Positions 7,947-17,096 of a stretch of 64,000 nt of DNA are shown here, piece after piece. Each line of letters starts with the position of its first letter. Position 1 is the first letter of the stretch. This stretch comes from Hymenobacter norwichensis DSM 15439 (lineage in GTDB: Bacteria; Bacteroidota; Bacteroidia; Cytophagales; Hymenobacteraceae). A program made the translations under genes and the position numbers. Where the stretch lies: the NCBI RefSeq assembly GCF_000420705.1, contig NZ_ATVL01000007.1, positions 992,001 through 1,056,000 on the forward strand, written 5' to 3'. The notes below the pieces were generated by a model. It did not search any database and was not told the origin of the DNA. It saw only the letters and a list, made by a program, of their open reading frames with translations.

Positions 7947-10559
7947 TTACTGCAACGAAACCGATTCGAGGTCGAGGTGGCGCTGACCGGTGGCGGGAGC
8001 CGGCGCCTCAAACACTACTTGTAGCACTTCTGCCTCAGAAAGAATCAGGGCAGATTGGGCGTTAGGATTATACGTAAGTGGCAAGAAGCCCGGATAGGGG
8101 CGGGGTACTAGCAATAGCGCATCAGCCTGGAACGCCGCCAGCGGAATCCGTTGGGTTTGCACTTCGGGGCCCATCTGCACAGTAGCGGAGTAGGCAGTAG
8201 CATCTTTGGTCATAAGTACCACTTTCACGGTGGTAGTTTCGCTGGCACGGCCTTTCAGCACAACTTCCTTGAAACCTGCCAAATCAGTAGTACGGCCCGC
8301 CAGCTTATCAGCGAAATAAGCCCGCAATACAGCAGCTGGCCCCGGCGTAGCGGCTGGCTGCGACTGGCCGTTGCGAGGCGCACCTTGCACAATGCGCAAC
8401 GCTAGGTCGCCAGCTGGGGTGGTTACGTAGTCAGTCCAGGCGGTGCTGGCCAGGCCGCGGGCTTCTACTCGCTCCTGGTCGTGGCGGGCTTGAAACAGCG
8501 GTAGTGGTGCACTTGGGGCGACAATGGGGGTGGTGTAGTGCTCGGGGTGATAGTAGTTCCAGTCGCGGGGCTGGCCGTCGAAGCCGCCAGGGAACGTGAC
8601 GGGGTACTTGTATTTGTATTTGCCTTTGCGCACCACAAACCAATAGCGCAGTTCCCCGGCGTACAGCAGTTCGGCAGGCACGGTGGCTTCCACGGTGGCA
8701 TACTTCGGGCTGGTTGTGGGCAGGGTGAGCGTACGGCCGTAGTAATGCTGAGCAACCAGATACACGCTGTCTTGTGGCTCCAGACCAGTGAGGGTGGCGC
8801 TGATGCGTAACGGCTGGCCTACTGCGGCCTGAACTGGTGGCGTGTGGCGTATCTGCTGCTGACTTCCTGCAGGAAAATCGGCCCATCTTGGCGCGTGGAA
8901 ATCCCGCAATTCGCCGCGATTGAAGGGAGTACGGGGTATGAAAGCATCCGTGGATTTGCCGTTAGCGGCTAGCACGTACACCCCGGGCTTCACAGTGGTA
9001 CGACCATCAGTGGTTTGTACTCGGGTTCCCCAAATATCATCCAGGGGGCGTAGCGAAAAGCTAGGACCGACGTCGGGCAGCGTTACTTGCAGCGGCTGCT
9101 CGTTCCAAAAAATCAGGGTGACTTGCTTGCTGAGTGAGGCTTTTTCGAATGGGTCCCGAATGGGAACTGCATCCGGCATCACCTCCAAGCGCCATACGCC
9201 GGGAGCCAGTTTATCGAGGAAGTAGGCGCCGGTGCCGCCGTAGCGCACCACCGGCGACGAGCCCACGCCGGCCAGGTGCTGCAACTTGGCCGGTTGCTTG
9301 GGCTGGGTGCTGGTATTGGCGGTGTAGTAGAACTCCTCTGGTGTGTTCATTTCGCTTAGCTGCTGCCGGTAGCTCACCCGAAACGGCCCAAACACCGAAT
9401 CCTGCGGGTAGCGCTCAAACGACTGACCACGCTTTACCTGGTGGAATACTTTGGAGGCAATTAATAAACTCAACGCCTTGGCTGGGGTGTAGGCCAGATT
9501 CAGGTAGTGCGTCTGGTACTCGGTGTTGGCGTATGCAATGGACATGGGGTCGTAGGCGAACTGAGTGGCCCACTGGAAGCCGGCTTCGCGGAAGCTGCGC
9601 GCCATGAACGGGTACATCACCGGCTGAATAATATCGGCCGACTCGAACTCGTAAATCATGCGGGCTTTGCTGGTGAAGCGCTTGTCCTGGCGAAACGGAA
9701 TCGGGTACTGATCCACGTAGGGCAGGAAATTGCCGCGCAATTCGTGCCCGGCCACCAAGCCCTGTGGATACCATTGAAACGTCAGCCCGTCTACCTTGGC
9801 GTTCAGAATGGCCTCGTACACATCCGGGTTTTCCGATATGTTGTAGAATACCGGCTTGCGGCAGCCGGTGGCCCGGATGGCCTCGGCCATGCGGTTGGCA
9901 AAACTAGTTACTTGCGCCTCCGGCTTGCCGTAGCGCGGCTCGTTGCACACCTCGAAAGCAATAATATCCTGGTCTTCGCGAATGAGTTGCTTGGTATAGG
10001 GGTTGCGGTGGTTGAGAAACTGAGTCAGGTACTTTTCCTGCGCCGTAATGGCCCGCGGGTTGGTGTAGGCCTGGGTTTTTGAGTAGATGCTGGAAAAGCC
10101 GGTGCCAGTGTCGGGCTCGGGGTAGCCGTTGTTCCAGTAGGCAATGGGCGTCAGGATGATTTTGATGCCACGCTGCTTGAGTTCGGCCACTAGGAAATCA
10201 AGCAGTTTCAGGTGCTCATTTTGCTGCAAATTGCCCAGCGTATCGGTGATTTCCACGTCCCAGACGTGCACCCGAAACGCATCAACTCCGAGCCGGGAAA
10301 GGTGATACACGTCCTCCCGAATGGCCTGTTCATGGTTGATGCCCACTTTCTGAAGGGCCCGGTAAGAGTATGCAAATGGGGTAGTGTAGTTCACGCCGAA
10401 CAGCGCTACTTCCTTCTTTCCCTGTTGCCAGCGCAATACGCCCTGTTTGTCCACAAAAACGTCGCTCTTGGGGAGGCTGGAATTTTGGGCTCTGACAGCG
10501 GTTGGAATAAAGGTGTAGCAGGCAAGGGTAAGGAAAAGCGTGAGTAAGCGAGTGAGCAT
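7947..10559 (-). CDS. Large secreted GH5-type glycoside hydrolase
   Basis: An exported protein of 870 residues with a cellulase-like (GH5/clan A) TIM barrel in its first 400 residues. The signal peptide is MLTRLLTLFLTLACYTF ... VRAQ. The barrel shows FGVNYTTPF, DAFRVHVWD, ILTPIAYWN, the acid/base motif AFEVCNEP and a nucleophile candidate in MIYEFES. The second half holds beta-rich modules, including a domain near residues 610-700 ending in YWFVVRKGKYKYKYPV and a final galactose-binding-like domain. No type IX sorting domain is visible. The start at 10559 is preferred because a much longer upstream extension has no signal peptide. It lies upstream of the GH53 remnant and susCDE on the same strand and probably supplies oligosaccharides to them. 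The GH5 subfamily and substrate are not determinable here. Confidence 0.8.
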   Translation of the reverse strand: MLTRLLTLFLTLACYTFIPTAVRAQNSSLPKSDVFVDKQGVLRWQQGKKEVALFGVNYTTPFAYSYRALQKVGINHEQAIREDVYHLSRLGVDAFRVHVWDVEITDTLGNLQQNEHLKLLDFLVAELKQRGIKIILTPIAYWNNGYPEPDTGTGFSSIYSKTQAYTNPRAITAQEKYLTQFLNHRNPYTKQLIREDQDIIAFEVCNEPRYGKPEAQVTSFANRMAEAIRATGCRKPVFYNISENPDVYEAILNAKVDGLTFQWYPQGLVAGHELRGNFLPYVDQYPIPFRQDKRFTSKARMIYEFESADIIQPVMYPFMARSFREAGFQWATQFAYDPMSIAYANTEYQTHYLNLAYTPAKALSLLIASKVFHQVKRGQSFERYPQDSVFGPFRVSYRQQLSEMNTPEEFYYTANTSTQPKQPAKLQHLAGVGSSPVVRYGGTGAYFLDKLAPGVWRLEVMPDAVPIRDPFEKASLSKQVTLIFWNEQPLQVTLPDVGPSFSLRPLDDIWGTRVQTTDGRTTVKPGVYVLAANGKSTDAFIPRTPFNRGELRDFHAPRWADFPAGSQQQIRHTPPVQAAVGQPLRISATLTGLEPQDSVYLVAQHYYGRTLTLPTTSPKYATVEATVPAELLYAGELRYWFVVRKGKYKYKYPVTFPGGFDGQPRDWNYYHPEHYTTPIVAPSAPLPLFQARHDQERVEARGLASTAWTDYVTTPAGDLALRIVQGAPRNGQSQPAATPGPAAVLRAYFADKLAGRTTDLAGFKEVVLKGRASETTTVKVVLMTKDATAYSATVQMGPEVQTQRIPLAAFQADALLLVPRPYPGFLPLTYNPNAQSALILSEAEVLQVVFEAPAPATGQRHLDLESVSLQ

Positions 10560-10731
10560 GAAATTGTAATTAAAAGGAGAACCCGCGAGTAAGTTTGCGA
10601 AAACGAGGTACGAGGCAGGCGCTGGCGTAATCCGGTGCAAGTTACGGCAGTTCGACATCGGCAGGCCCGGGAGTTTTCCAGTCCGGCCCAACTTGCCGCC
10701 TGATGCGCGGGCTTTGGAAAAGGAAAGGAAG

Positions 10732-10739
10732 TAGCTTTG
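10732..10739 (+). promoter_or_regulatory. Candidate -7 box for the CBM-esterase gene
   Basis: TAGCTTTG matches the TAnnTTTG consensus 64 bases before the esterase ATG. A TTTG at 10713-10716 is closer than the ideal -33 spacing, so the box is only tentatively assigned. Confidence 0.4.
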
Positions 10740-10803
10740 CGCCTCCGGTGCGGCCTCCACTAGGCGGCTACAGGCCAAGTGGTTCCTAACCTGCCTAGTT
10801 CTT

Positions 10804-11991
10804 ATGCGTATCCTGTTGCTGCTGGCTGGTTTATTGTTGTGGGCGGGTTGCTTATCGGCGCAAACCACGATTAATGTGGTGCGGGTCCCGGCCACTACGC
10901 CGACCGATGCTGTTTTGTACATGGCGGGCTCGTTCAATAACTGGGACCCAGGCAATGCCGCCTATGCCTTTACCCGTCGCCCTGATGGCACCTATCGACT
11001 CATATTGCCCGCTACGGTGAATGGCCCTATTGAATACAAAATCACGCGCGGCACTTGGGCTTCAGCAGAAACTAATGCGCAACACAAGGGCATTGAAAAC
11101 CACCGCTTCACTGTGGGTAGCGGCCGGGCCATCGTGGAAATGCAGGTAGAGAACTGGCAGGATTTCGGTGGTGCCAACAAGCCCTGTGAAAGCACGGCCC
11201 TACAACCCAACGTGCAGATAATCAACACAGCGTTTGATATACCCCAGCTCAAACGCACCCGCCGCATCTGGGTGTACCTGCCCAACGACTACGCCACCAA
11301 CGCCACCAAACGCTACCCCGTGCTTTACATGCACGACGGCCAGAACGTGTTTGATGCCTGCACCAGCTTTGCCGGCGAGTGGGGGGTAGATGAAACCTTG
11401 AGCGAACTGCAAAAGCAAGGCCTTGATGCCACTGGCTCCATAGTGGTAGCCGTGGACCACGGCGGCACCGAGCGACTCAACGAACTTTCGCCCTGGCGCA
11501 ACCTCAAACTCGGCGGCGGCCAAGGCGACCAATACGTGGATTTTCTGGTTGAAACCCTGAAGCCCTATATCGACGCCCACTACCGCACCCTCACCACCCG
11601 CGAGTTTACGGGCATTGCCGGCAGCAGCATGGGCGGCCTCATTTCCACGTACGCCGCCCTGAAGTACCCGATGGTGTACAGCAAAGTAGGTGTGTTTTCG
11701 CCCGCGTTCTGGTTTGCCAAGGACTCCTTGCTGCAGTACCTGCGCCAGCACCCAGCCAACCCAGCCACGCGCTTCTACTTTGTGTGTGGCACCACTGAGG
11801 GCCAAAGCATGGTGCCCCTCATGCAGACGGTACACGATGCGCTGCTCTGCAGTGGCGTACCGGCCGCCAACCTAAGCTTCAACCCGCACACCGACGGCCA
11901 GCACTCCGAGTGGTTCTGGAAACGGGAGTTTTCAGCTGCCTATCGTTGGCTATCAGCACCGGCAGAGGGTGGGATGAAAAGCAAAAAGTAA
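10804..11991 (+). CDS. Secreted esterase with N-terminal glycogen-binding-like module (Esterase D/Fes-like)
   Basis: A 395-residue exported alpha/beta hydrolase. After the signal peptide (MRILLLLAGLLLWAGCLSAQ), residues 25-110 resemble a CBM20/CBM48-type module (LYMAGSFNNWDPGN, YRLILP, IEYKITRG). The catalytic part is the enterochelin-esterase-like fold: RRIWVYLPNDY, VLYMHDGQNVFD, the nucleophile elbow GSSMGG, and HSEWFW carrying the catalytic His. Such enzymes deacylate decorated polysaccharides such as acetyl- or feruloyl-xylan, or hydrolyse other esters. It is divergent from the GH5 gene with 244 bases between the starts, so a shared control region is possible. The substrate is inferred from context only. 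Confidence 0.8.
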   Translation: MRILLLLAGLLLWAGCLSAQTTINVVRVPATTPTDAVLYMAGSFNNWDPGNAAYAFTRRPDGTYRLILPATVNGPIEYKITRGTWASAETNAQHKGIENHRFTVGSGRAIVEMQVENWQDFGGANKPCESTALQPNVQIINTAFDIPQLKRTRRIWVYLPNDYATNATKRYPVLYMHDGQNVFDACTSFAGEWGVDETLSELQKQGLDATGSIVVAVDHGGTERLNELSPWRNLKLGGGQGDQYVDFLVETLKPYIDAHYRTLTTREFTGIAGSSMGGLISTYAALKYPMVYSKVGVFSPAFWFAKDSLLQYLRQHPANPATRFYFVCGTTEGQSMVPLMQTVHDALLCSGVPAANLSFNPHTDGQHSEWFWKREFSAAYRWLSAPAEGGMKSKK

Positions 11992-12074
11992 GGAAACACA
12001 CAAGCATCTTTGCTATTATAGCAACTAAATACCTGGATCATTGCCATTACTTCAGCAAGAAAACCAACATTTTG

Positions 12075-12105
12075 CTTGCTCGATAAAATGTCTGCTGTAC
12101 CTTTG
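12075..12105 (+). promoter_or_regulatory. trp operon promoter
   Basis: CTTG at 12075-12078 and TACCTTTG at 12098-12105 are separated by 19 bases, matching the Bacteroidota -33/-7 architecture. Transcription would begin near 12112, about 25 bases before the leader peptide start. Confidence 0.6.
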
Positions 12106-12136
12106 TGCCACTCAACGCCCTAATCAACTTTTGGTA

Positions 12137-12214
12137 ATGACCGTTTCAATGATGCAGCAAGGCTGGTGGTGGCCCCTCGGAAATTCCGGACGGGACATCC
12201 TGTGCGTGCGTTAA
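12137..12214 (+). CDS. trpL: trp leader peptide (three consecutive Trp codons)
   Basis: A 25-codon frame that could also start at 12149 or 12152. It contains GWWWPLG with TGG TGG TGG at 12164-12172 and ends GRDILCVR then TAA. A terminator hairpin lies 36 bases after the stop and trpE begins 40 bases after that. CGGACGGG (12187-12194), 15 bases after the last Trp codon, can pair with CCCGGCCG (12254-12261) in the 5' arm of the terminator at 7 of 8 positions. A ribosome stalled on the Trp codons would leave this arm free to act as antiterminator; a ribosome reaching the stop codon would cover it and let the terminator form. This is the classical attenuation arrangement. The mechanism is inferred; the codons, stop and hairpin are visible. 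Confidence 0.8.
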   Translation: MTVSMMQQGWWWPLGNSGRDILCVR

Positions 12215-12250
12215 GACTCTTGAAACTCCTCTTCGCAACGACTCTACAGA

Positions 12251-12278
12251 AAGCCCGGCCGCCTCGCCGGGCTTTTTT
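12251..12278 (+). terminator. trp operon attenuator terminator
   Basis: AAGCCCGGC, a 6-base loop and GCCGGGCTT form a perfect 9-bp stem followed by a run of T. It lies between trpL and trpE, so it must be read through for trp expression. Confidence 0.85.
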
Positions 12279-12317
12279 ATTGCCCGGCGTTCAGCTTCTC
12301 CTCCCGGCACGCCCCCT

Positions 12318-13733
12318 ATGAAACAGTTCAAGCTCCATACCCGCTTCCTCCGCGCCCTCGCCGACACCATCACGCCCGTGGGCCTCTACTTGCGCCTGCG
12401 CGACCGGTACCCCAACTGCCTGCTGCTGGAAAGCTCCGACTACCACGGCCAGCAAAACGCCTTCAGCTACCTCGCCTTCGATCCATTGGCCCGGTTCGAG
12501 CTGAGCGGCAACAAGTTGAAGCTGACCTTTCCCGACGATACCACCGAAACCGAGACCCTCGCGGAGCCCCGCCTGGCCCTGACCCGCTTGCAAGAGTTTG
12601 CCAACTGCTTTGAAACCGAACCCACTGGCCACGACTTCATCACCGGCGGTTTGTTTGGGTATATCGGCTACGAGGGCGTGCAGTATTTCGAGGACCTGGA
12701 GCTGAACGCCAGCAAACAGGCCGCCGGTCAGATTCCGAGCATTCTGTACGGCACCTACCGCTACGTTATTGCCGTCAACCATTTCCGCAACGAGCTGTAT
12801 GTGTTCGAGCACACGCTGGCTGGCGAAGAAACCGACCCCGAAGGCCTCACGCGGCTGGTGAATCTGGTGCGCAATCCGTCGTTGCCCGATTACAGCTTCG
12901 CGACGGTAGGGGAGGAAACCACCAACCAAACCGACGAGGAATTCCTAAAGGTGCTGGCCGCCGGGCAGCAGCATTGCCGCCACGGCAACGTGTTCCAGAT
13001 TGTGTTGTCGCGCCGCTTTCAGCAAGGCTTCACCGGTGACGAGTTCAACGTGTACCGGGCGCTGCGCTCCATTAACCCGTCGCCGTACCTGTTCTATTTC
13101 GACTACGGCAACTTCAAAATCTTCGGCTCCTCACCCGAAACCCAGCTGCTTATCAAGGGGCGCGAAGCTAGCCTGTTCCCGATTGCTGGTACCTTCCGCC
13201 GCACCGGCCACGACGCCGAGGATGCTGCCCTGGCCCAAAAGCTAGCCGACGACCCCAAGGAAAACGCCGAGCACACCATGCTCGTAGACCTGGCCCGCAA
13301 CGACCTAGCCCGCCACGCCGACAACGTGCGCGTGAAAACCTTCCGCGAAATCCAGTTCTACTCGCACGTCATTCACTTGGTGAGCGAAGTAAACGCCACC
13401 CTGGCTCCCTCGGCCAGCCCCTTGCAAGTGGTGGCCGACACGTTCCCGGCCGGCACGCTTTCTGGCGCACCCAAGCACCGCGCGATGCAGCTCATCGATG
13501 AGCTGGAACCCACCGCCCGCGGCTACTACGGCGGCGCCATCGGCCACCTCGGCTTCAACGGCGACTTCAACCACGCCATCATGATTCGCTCGTTCTTGAG
13601 CAGTGCCAACCAGCTCTACTATCAGGCCGGCGCCGGCGTAGTAGCCGCTTCCGACATCAACTCCGAGCTGAACGAGGTGCACCATAAGCTAGCCGCTCTG
13701 CGCAAAGCCTTGAAAGAAGCGGAAGCCGTGTAG
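12318..13733 (+). CDS. trpE: Anthranilate synthase component I
   Basis: A 471-residue TrpE, which converts chorismate to anthranilate using ammonia from TrpG. Residues 36-40 read LLESS, the tryptophan feedback site of the family, so allosteric inhibition is probably intact. The C-terminal chorismate-binding domain shows QIVLSRRF, SSPETQLL, PIAGTFRRTG, EHTMLVDLARND, LSGAPKHRAMQLIDELE and AGAGVVAASD, all in family order. It is the first structural gene behind the leader and attenuator and starts a seven-gene trp operon plus aroF. Length is normal for a stand-alone TrpE. Confidence 0.97.
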   Translation: MKQFKLHTRFLRALADTITPVGLYLRLRDRYPNCLLLESSDYHGQQNAFSYLAFDPLARFELSGNKLKLTFPDDTTETETLAEPRLALTRLQEFANCFETEPTGHDFITGGLFGYIGYEGVQYFEDLELNASKQAAGQIPSILYGTYRYVIAVNHFRNELYVFEHTLAGEETDPEGLTRLVNLVRNPSLPDYSFATVGEETTNQTDEEFLKVLAAGQQHCRHGNVFQIVLSRRFQQGFTGDEFNVYRALRSINPSPYLFYFDYGNFKIFGSSPETQLLIKGREASLFPIAGTFRRTGHDAEDAALAQKLADDPKENAEHTMLVDLARNDLARHADNVRVKTFREIQFYSHVIHLVSEVNATLAPSASPLQVVADTFPAGTLSGAPKHRAMQLIDELEPTARGYYGGAIGHLGFNGDFNHAIMIRSFLSSANQLYYQAGAGVVAASDINSELNEVHHKLAALRKALKEAEAV

Positions 13734-13807
13734 CCGGTTGGGCTGCAACCTCCCGCGAAAAAACCAGACCCTACAGTCCGAGCCCTATTGCCCAATACCC
13801 ACACCCC

Positions 13808-14374
13808 ATGAAAATCCTTGTTCTTGATAATTACGACTCCTTCACCTACAACCTCGTGCAGGTGTTACGGGAGCTAGGCCACGGCGACGATACCACGGTT
13901 ATCCGCAACGATAAGCTGGCCGTTGACGACGTAGAAGCCTACGATGCCGTGCTTTTGTCGCCGGGACCGGGCTTGCCTTCCGAGGCGGGGCTAATGCCGG
14001 AAATTATTCGCCGCTACGCGCCTACCAAGCGTATTTTGGGTGTATGTCTGGGGCACCAGGGGCTAGCCGAGAGCTTTGGGGGCGAGCTGTACAACCTGCC
14101 CGATGTGCTGCACGGCATTGCCACCCAGGCTGATGTAACCGCCGAAGACCGGCTGTTCAACGGGCTGCCCACGCAGTTCCAAGTGGGCCGCTACCACTCC
14201 TGGAGTGTGCGTCCTGAGTCGGTGCCGGCTGAGCTGGAAGTAACCGCCCTCGATGCCAATGGCCAAGTGCTGGCCTTTCGCCACCGCACCTACGATGTGC
14301 GCGGGGTGCAGTTCCACCCTGAGTCTATCCTGACCGAGCACGGCCACCAAATGATGCGCAACTGGTTGGCCTAA
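13808..14374 (+). CDS. trpG: Anthranilate synthase component II (glutamine amidotransferase)
   Basis: A 188-residue class I glutamine amidotransferase that supplies ammonia to TrpE. The oxyanion region LSPGPGLPSEAG, the nucleophile Cys 80 in GVCLGHQG, and His 170 and Glu 172 in QFHPES complete the triad. It follows trpE by 74 bases and precedes trpD; it is not fused to either. PabA-like double use for folate synthesis is possible and cannot be excluded from sequence. Confidence 0.95.
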   Translation: MKILVLDNYDSFTYNLVQVLRELGHGDDTTVIRNDKLAVDDVEAYDAVLLSPGPGLPSEAGLMPEIIRRYAPTKRILGVCLGHQGLAESFGGELYNLPDVLHGIATQADVTAEDRLFNGLPTQFQVGRYHSWSVRPESVPAELEVTALDANGQVLAFRHRTYDVRGVQFHPESILTEHGHQMMRNWLA

Positions 14375-14444
14375 CCGGTTTTCCGTTCCTCAATTCCGCA
14401 ACAAGGCGCGGAGCTAGTACTTCGCGTTTTAGAAATAAGCACCT

Positions 14445-15458
14445 GTGAAGCAATTACTTAACATCCTCTTCGAGCAACAGCTGCTTTCCCACGCCGAGGC
14501 GCGGGAAGCCATGCTGCAAATCGGGCAGGGCGAGGCCAATCCGGCGGAAATAGCCGCTTTCATGACCGTGTACCGGATGCGGCCCATATCGGTGCCCGAG
14601 CTAGCCGGTTTCCGGGAGGCACTGCTTAGCCTCAGCCGCGACCCGGAGCTAGGCACCCACGACACCGTAGATATAGTAGGCACCGGTGGCGACGGCAAGG
14701 ATACGCTCAATATCAGTACGTTGGCGTGTTTTGTGGTGGCTGGCGCGGGCTATAAGGTGACCAAGCACGGCAACATTGGCGTCTCGTCGGTATGTGGGTC
14801 GTCGGATGTGCTGGCGAAGCTAGGCGTTGACTTTGCGGCAAGCAACGACGTGCTGAAACGACAGCTAGAGCAAGCCAACATCTGCTTTCTGCACGCGCCG
14901 TCATTTCATCCGGCTATGCGCCACGCCGGGCCGGTACGGCGCGAGTTGGGGGTACGCACGTTCTTCAATATCCTGGGTCCGCTCGTAAATCCGGCCCGGC
15001 CGCGCTACCAGGTGGCCGGCACGTTTAGTTTGGAGCTGCTGCGCCTCTACCATTACTTGCTGCAACAAACTTCGGCCTGCTACACCGTAGTGCACGCCCT
15101 CGACGGCTACGACGAACTTTCGCTCACCGGTGCGGCCAAATTGGCCACTCCTGAGGGCGAGCAGCTAGTAACACCCGCCGATTTTGGTTTGCAAGCCGCT
15201 ACGGCGGCTGAACTGGCTGGGGGCCGCACGCCCGCCGAGTCGGCGCAGCTGTTCCTGGACGTGCTGGACGGAAAAGCCACCCGTGCCCAGCGCGATGTAG
15301 TAACGGCCAACGCCGCACTAGCCATCCGGTGCCTGGAACCCGGTTTCGGGTTTGCCGAAGCCCTGGCCGCCGCCCAAGAGGCCTTGGATTCTGGGCGGGC
15401 CCGCGCGGCATTGCGGCAGTTGCTGGCCGCTACAACTAGCAAGGCTGTAGCCGTGTAA
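14445..15458 (+). CDS. trpD: Anthranilate phosphoribosyltransferase
   Basis: A 337-residue TrpD that transfers the phosphoribosyl group of PRPP to anthranilate. Residues 79-84 are GTGGDG, followed by DTLNIS and KHGNIGVSSVCGSSDVL, the PRPP and anthranilate sites; GVRTFFNILGPLVNP follows at the usual place. The start is GTG at 14445: it gives the standard family N-terminus MKQLLN and no ATG lies nearby upstream in frame. Confidence 0.96.
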   Translation: MKQLLNILFEQQLLSHAEAREAMLQIGQGEANPAEIAAFMTVYRMRPISVPELAGFREALLSLSRDPELGTHDTVDIVGTGGDGKDTLNISTLACFVVAGAGYKVTKHGNIGVSSVCGSSDVLAKLGVDFAASNDVLKRQLEQANICFLHAPSFHPAMRHAGPVRRELGVRTFFNILGPLVNPARPRYQVAGTFSLELLRLYHYLLQQTSACYTVVHALDGYDELSLTGAAKLATPEGEQLVTPADFGLQAATAAELAGGRTPAESAQLFLDVLDGKATRAQRDVVTANAALAIRCLEPGFGFAEALAAAQEALDSGRARAALRQLLAATTSKAVAV

Positions 15459-15512
15459 TATAGTATTTAATGACTTGCTGAGCAGATGCTTAGCTCTACA
15501 TAGTAAACTGAA

Positions 15513-16328
15513 ATGCCCACCATCCTCGATAAAATCATCACCCACAAGCGCCAGGAAGTGCAGGACCGCCAAGCGCTGGTGCCCGTGAAATTACTGGAGA
15601 AAAGCCTGTATATGAACGCGCAGCCGCTCAGCCTGCGCCAGTACCTACTGCGCGAAGACCTAAGCGGCATCATTGCCGAGTTCAAGCGCAAGTCGCCGAG
15701 CAAGGGCATCATCAACGCCCACGCACCGGTGGAGCGCACCACGCTGGGCTACATGCAAGCCGGGGCGTCGGCCCTGTCGGTGCTGACGGATACCGAGTTT
15801 TTTGGCGGTAAGAACGAAGACCTGACCGTGGCACGGCGCTACAATTTCTGCCCGATTTTGCGCAAGGATTTCGTGGTGGACGAATACCAGATTCTGGAAG
15901 CCAAGAGCATCGGGGCCGACGCCGTGCTGCTCATTGCGGCCGTGCTGACGGGCGAGGAAGTGCTGCGCTTGGGGCGTTTTGCTAAAAGCTTGGGGCTGGA
16001 AGTGCTGCTTGAAATCCACAACGCTGAAGAACTAGACAAAACCTTGCATCCCGATGCCGTAAGCATGGTTGGCGTCAACAACCGCAACCTGCACGACTTC
16101 TCGGTAAGCCTCGATACTTCTGGCGAGCTGGCCCAGCGCATCCCCAATGACTATGTGAAGGTAACGGAAAGCGGCCTGAGCTCGGCTGCCGACATCGAAG
16201 CGTTGCGCGGTGTAGGGTACCGCGGCTTCCTTATCGGCGAAACCTTCATGCGCCACAGCCGCCCTGAAATAGCCTGCGCCGCGCTGGTGCAGCAGCTCCG
16301 CGCCACCGAAGCCATAACGTTGCTGTAA
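15513..16328 (+). CDS. trpC: Indole-3-glycerol phosphate synthase
   Basis: A 271-residue single-function TrpC barrel that closes CdRP to indole-3-glycerol phosphate. Residues 57-65 read FKRKSPSKG, with catalytic lysine positions; SVLTDTEFFGG, PILRKDFVVDEYQI, VGVNNRNL and TESGLSS follow in family order. It is not fused to TrpF, which is the next gene, 42 bases downstream. Confidence 0.96.
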   Translation: MPTILDKIITHKRQEVQDRQALVPVKLLEKSLYMNAQPLSLRQYLLREDLSGIIAEFKRKSPSKGIINAHAPVERTTLGYMQAGASALSVLTDTEFFGGKNEDLTVARRYNFCPILRKDFVVDEYQILEAKSIGADAVLLIAAVLTGEEVLRLGRFAKSLGLEVLLEIHNAEELDKTLHPDAVSMVGVNNRNLHDFSVSLDTSGELAQRIPNDYVKVTESGLSSAADIEALRGVGYRGFLIGETFMRHSRPEIACAALVQQLRATEAITLL

Positions 16329-16370
16329 AGCGAGTTGTAACGCCAAAGTCATCGTTTCTTCAGCCTGATC

Positions 16371-17018
16371 ATGAACCCAACAGTCCCTTATTTGAAAGTC
16401 TGCGGCATGGCGCAATCCGTCAACCTGACGGCCGTGGCGGCGTTGCAGCCCGACTTTCTGGGGTTCATCTTCTACCCGAAATCCAGCCGCTATGTGGGCA
16501 CACAACTAAACCAGGCTGATTTGGCTGCGCTGCCAGCCGGAATTCGCAAAGTGGGCGTGTTCGTGAATGAAACCGTGGATAAGGTGCTGGCACAAGTAGC
16601 GGAATTTGGGTTGGATTTGGTGCAATTGCATGGGCAGGAAACACCTACAGAATGTGCTCGGCTGCAAGCGGCGGGCGTGCCGGTTGTCAAGGCGTTTTCG
16701 GTAGGGGAGGAGTTTAGCTTCGAGGTGCTGCAACCCTACGTGGACCACGTCGACTACTTCCTTTTCGATACCAAAGGCATGCAACCTGGCGGCAATGGCA
16801 CCACCTTCGACTGGAACCTGCTGGCCACTTATAGTTTGCCGGTGCCGTATTTCCTGGCGGGTGGCCTAGGGTTAGAGGAAGCGGAGGCGCTGCGAAACCT
16901 GCGCCTGCCGGGCCTGTTTGCCTTAGACCTAAACAGCCGCTTTGAAACCGCACCCGGCGTGAAGGATGCCGAGTTGTTGAGTCAGATGTTTACCAGCCTA
17001 CGAACCTGCCATTTTTAG
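16371..17018 (+). CDS. trpF: Phosphoribosylanthranilate isomerase
   Basis: A 215-residue TrpF barrel catalysing the Amadori rearrangement of PRA to CdRP. It begins with LKVCGMAQ (catalytic Cys), then FLGFIFYPKSSRYV, VGVFVNE, LVQLHGQE, DYFLFDTKG (catalytic Asp), YFLAGGL and ALDLNSRFETAPGVKD. The last motif differs somewhat from the common DVSSGVE form but keeps the Glu and the following GVKD. It lies between trpC and trpB. Confidence 0.95.
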   Translation: MNPTVPYLKVCGMAQSVNLTAVAALQPDFLGFIFYPKSSRYVGTQLNQADLAALPAGIRKVGVFVNETVDKVLAQVAEFGLDLVQLHGQETPTECARLQAAGVPVVKAFSVGEEFSFEVLQPYVDHVDYFLFDTKGMQPGGNGTTFDWNLLATYSLPVPYFLAGGLGLEEAEALRNLRLPGLFALDLNSRFETAPGVKDAELLSQMFTSLRTCHF

Positions 17019-17062
17019 CCCGCCGAAGACGCAGAAGCTGGCGCAGAGGGCGCTGAACGTTC
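17019..17062 (-). repeat. CTCTGCG-type spacer repeat, copy 1 (inverted)
   Basis: Read on the minus strand this spacer gives GAACGTTCAGCGCCCTCTG and onward through repeated TCTGCG words. It matches the spacer before aroF (19176-19219) at about 37 of 44 positions, in opposite orientation. It begins directly after the trpF stop. Confidence 0.6.
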
Positions 17063-17096
17063 CTCGTCTGCAGCAGAAACTCCTAAACCGAACCAT

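Noticed and set aside
12291..12929. Minus-strand frame of 212 codons over trpE
   Set aside because: Antisense shadow of trpE with low-complexity Val/Gly/Gln; no start context or family features.
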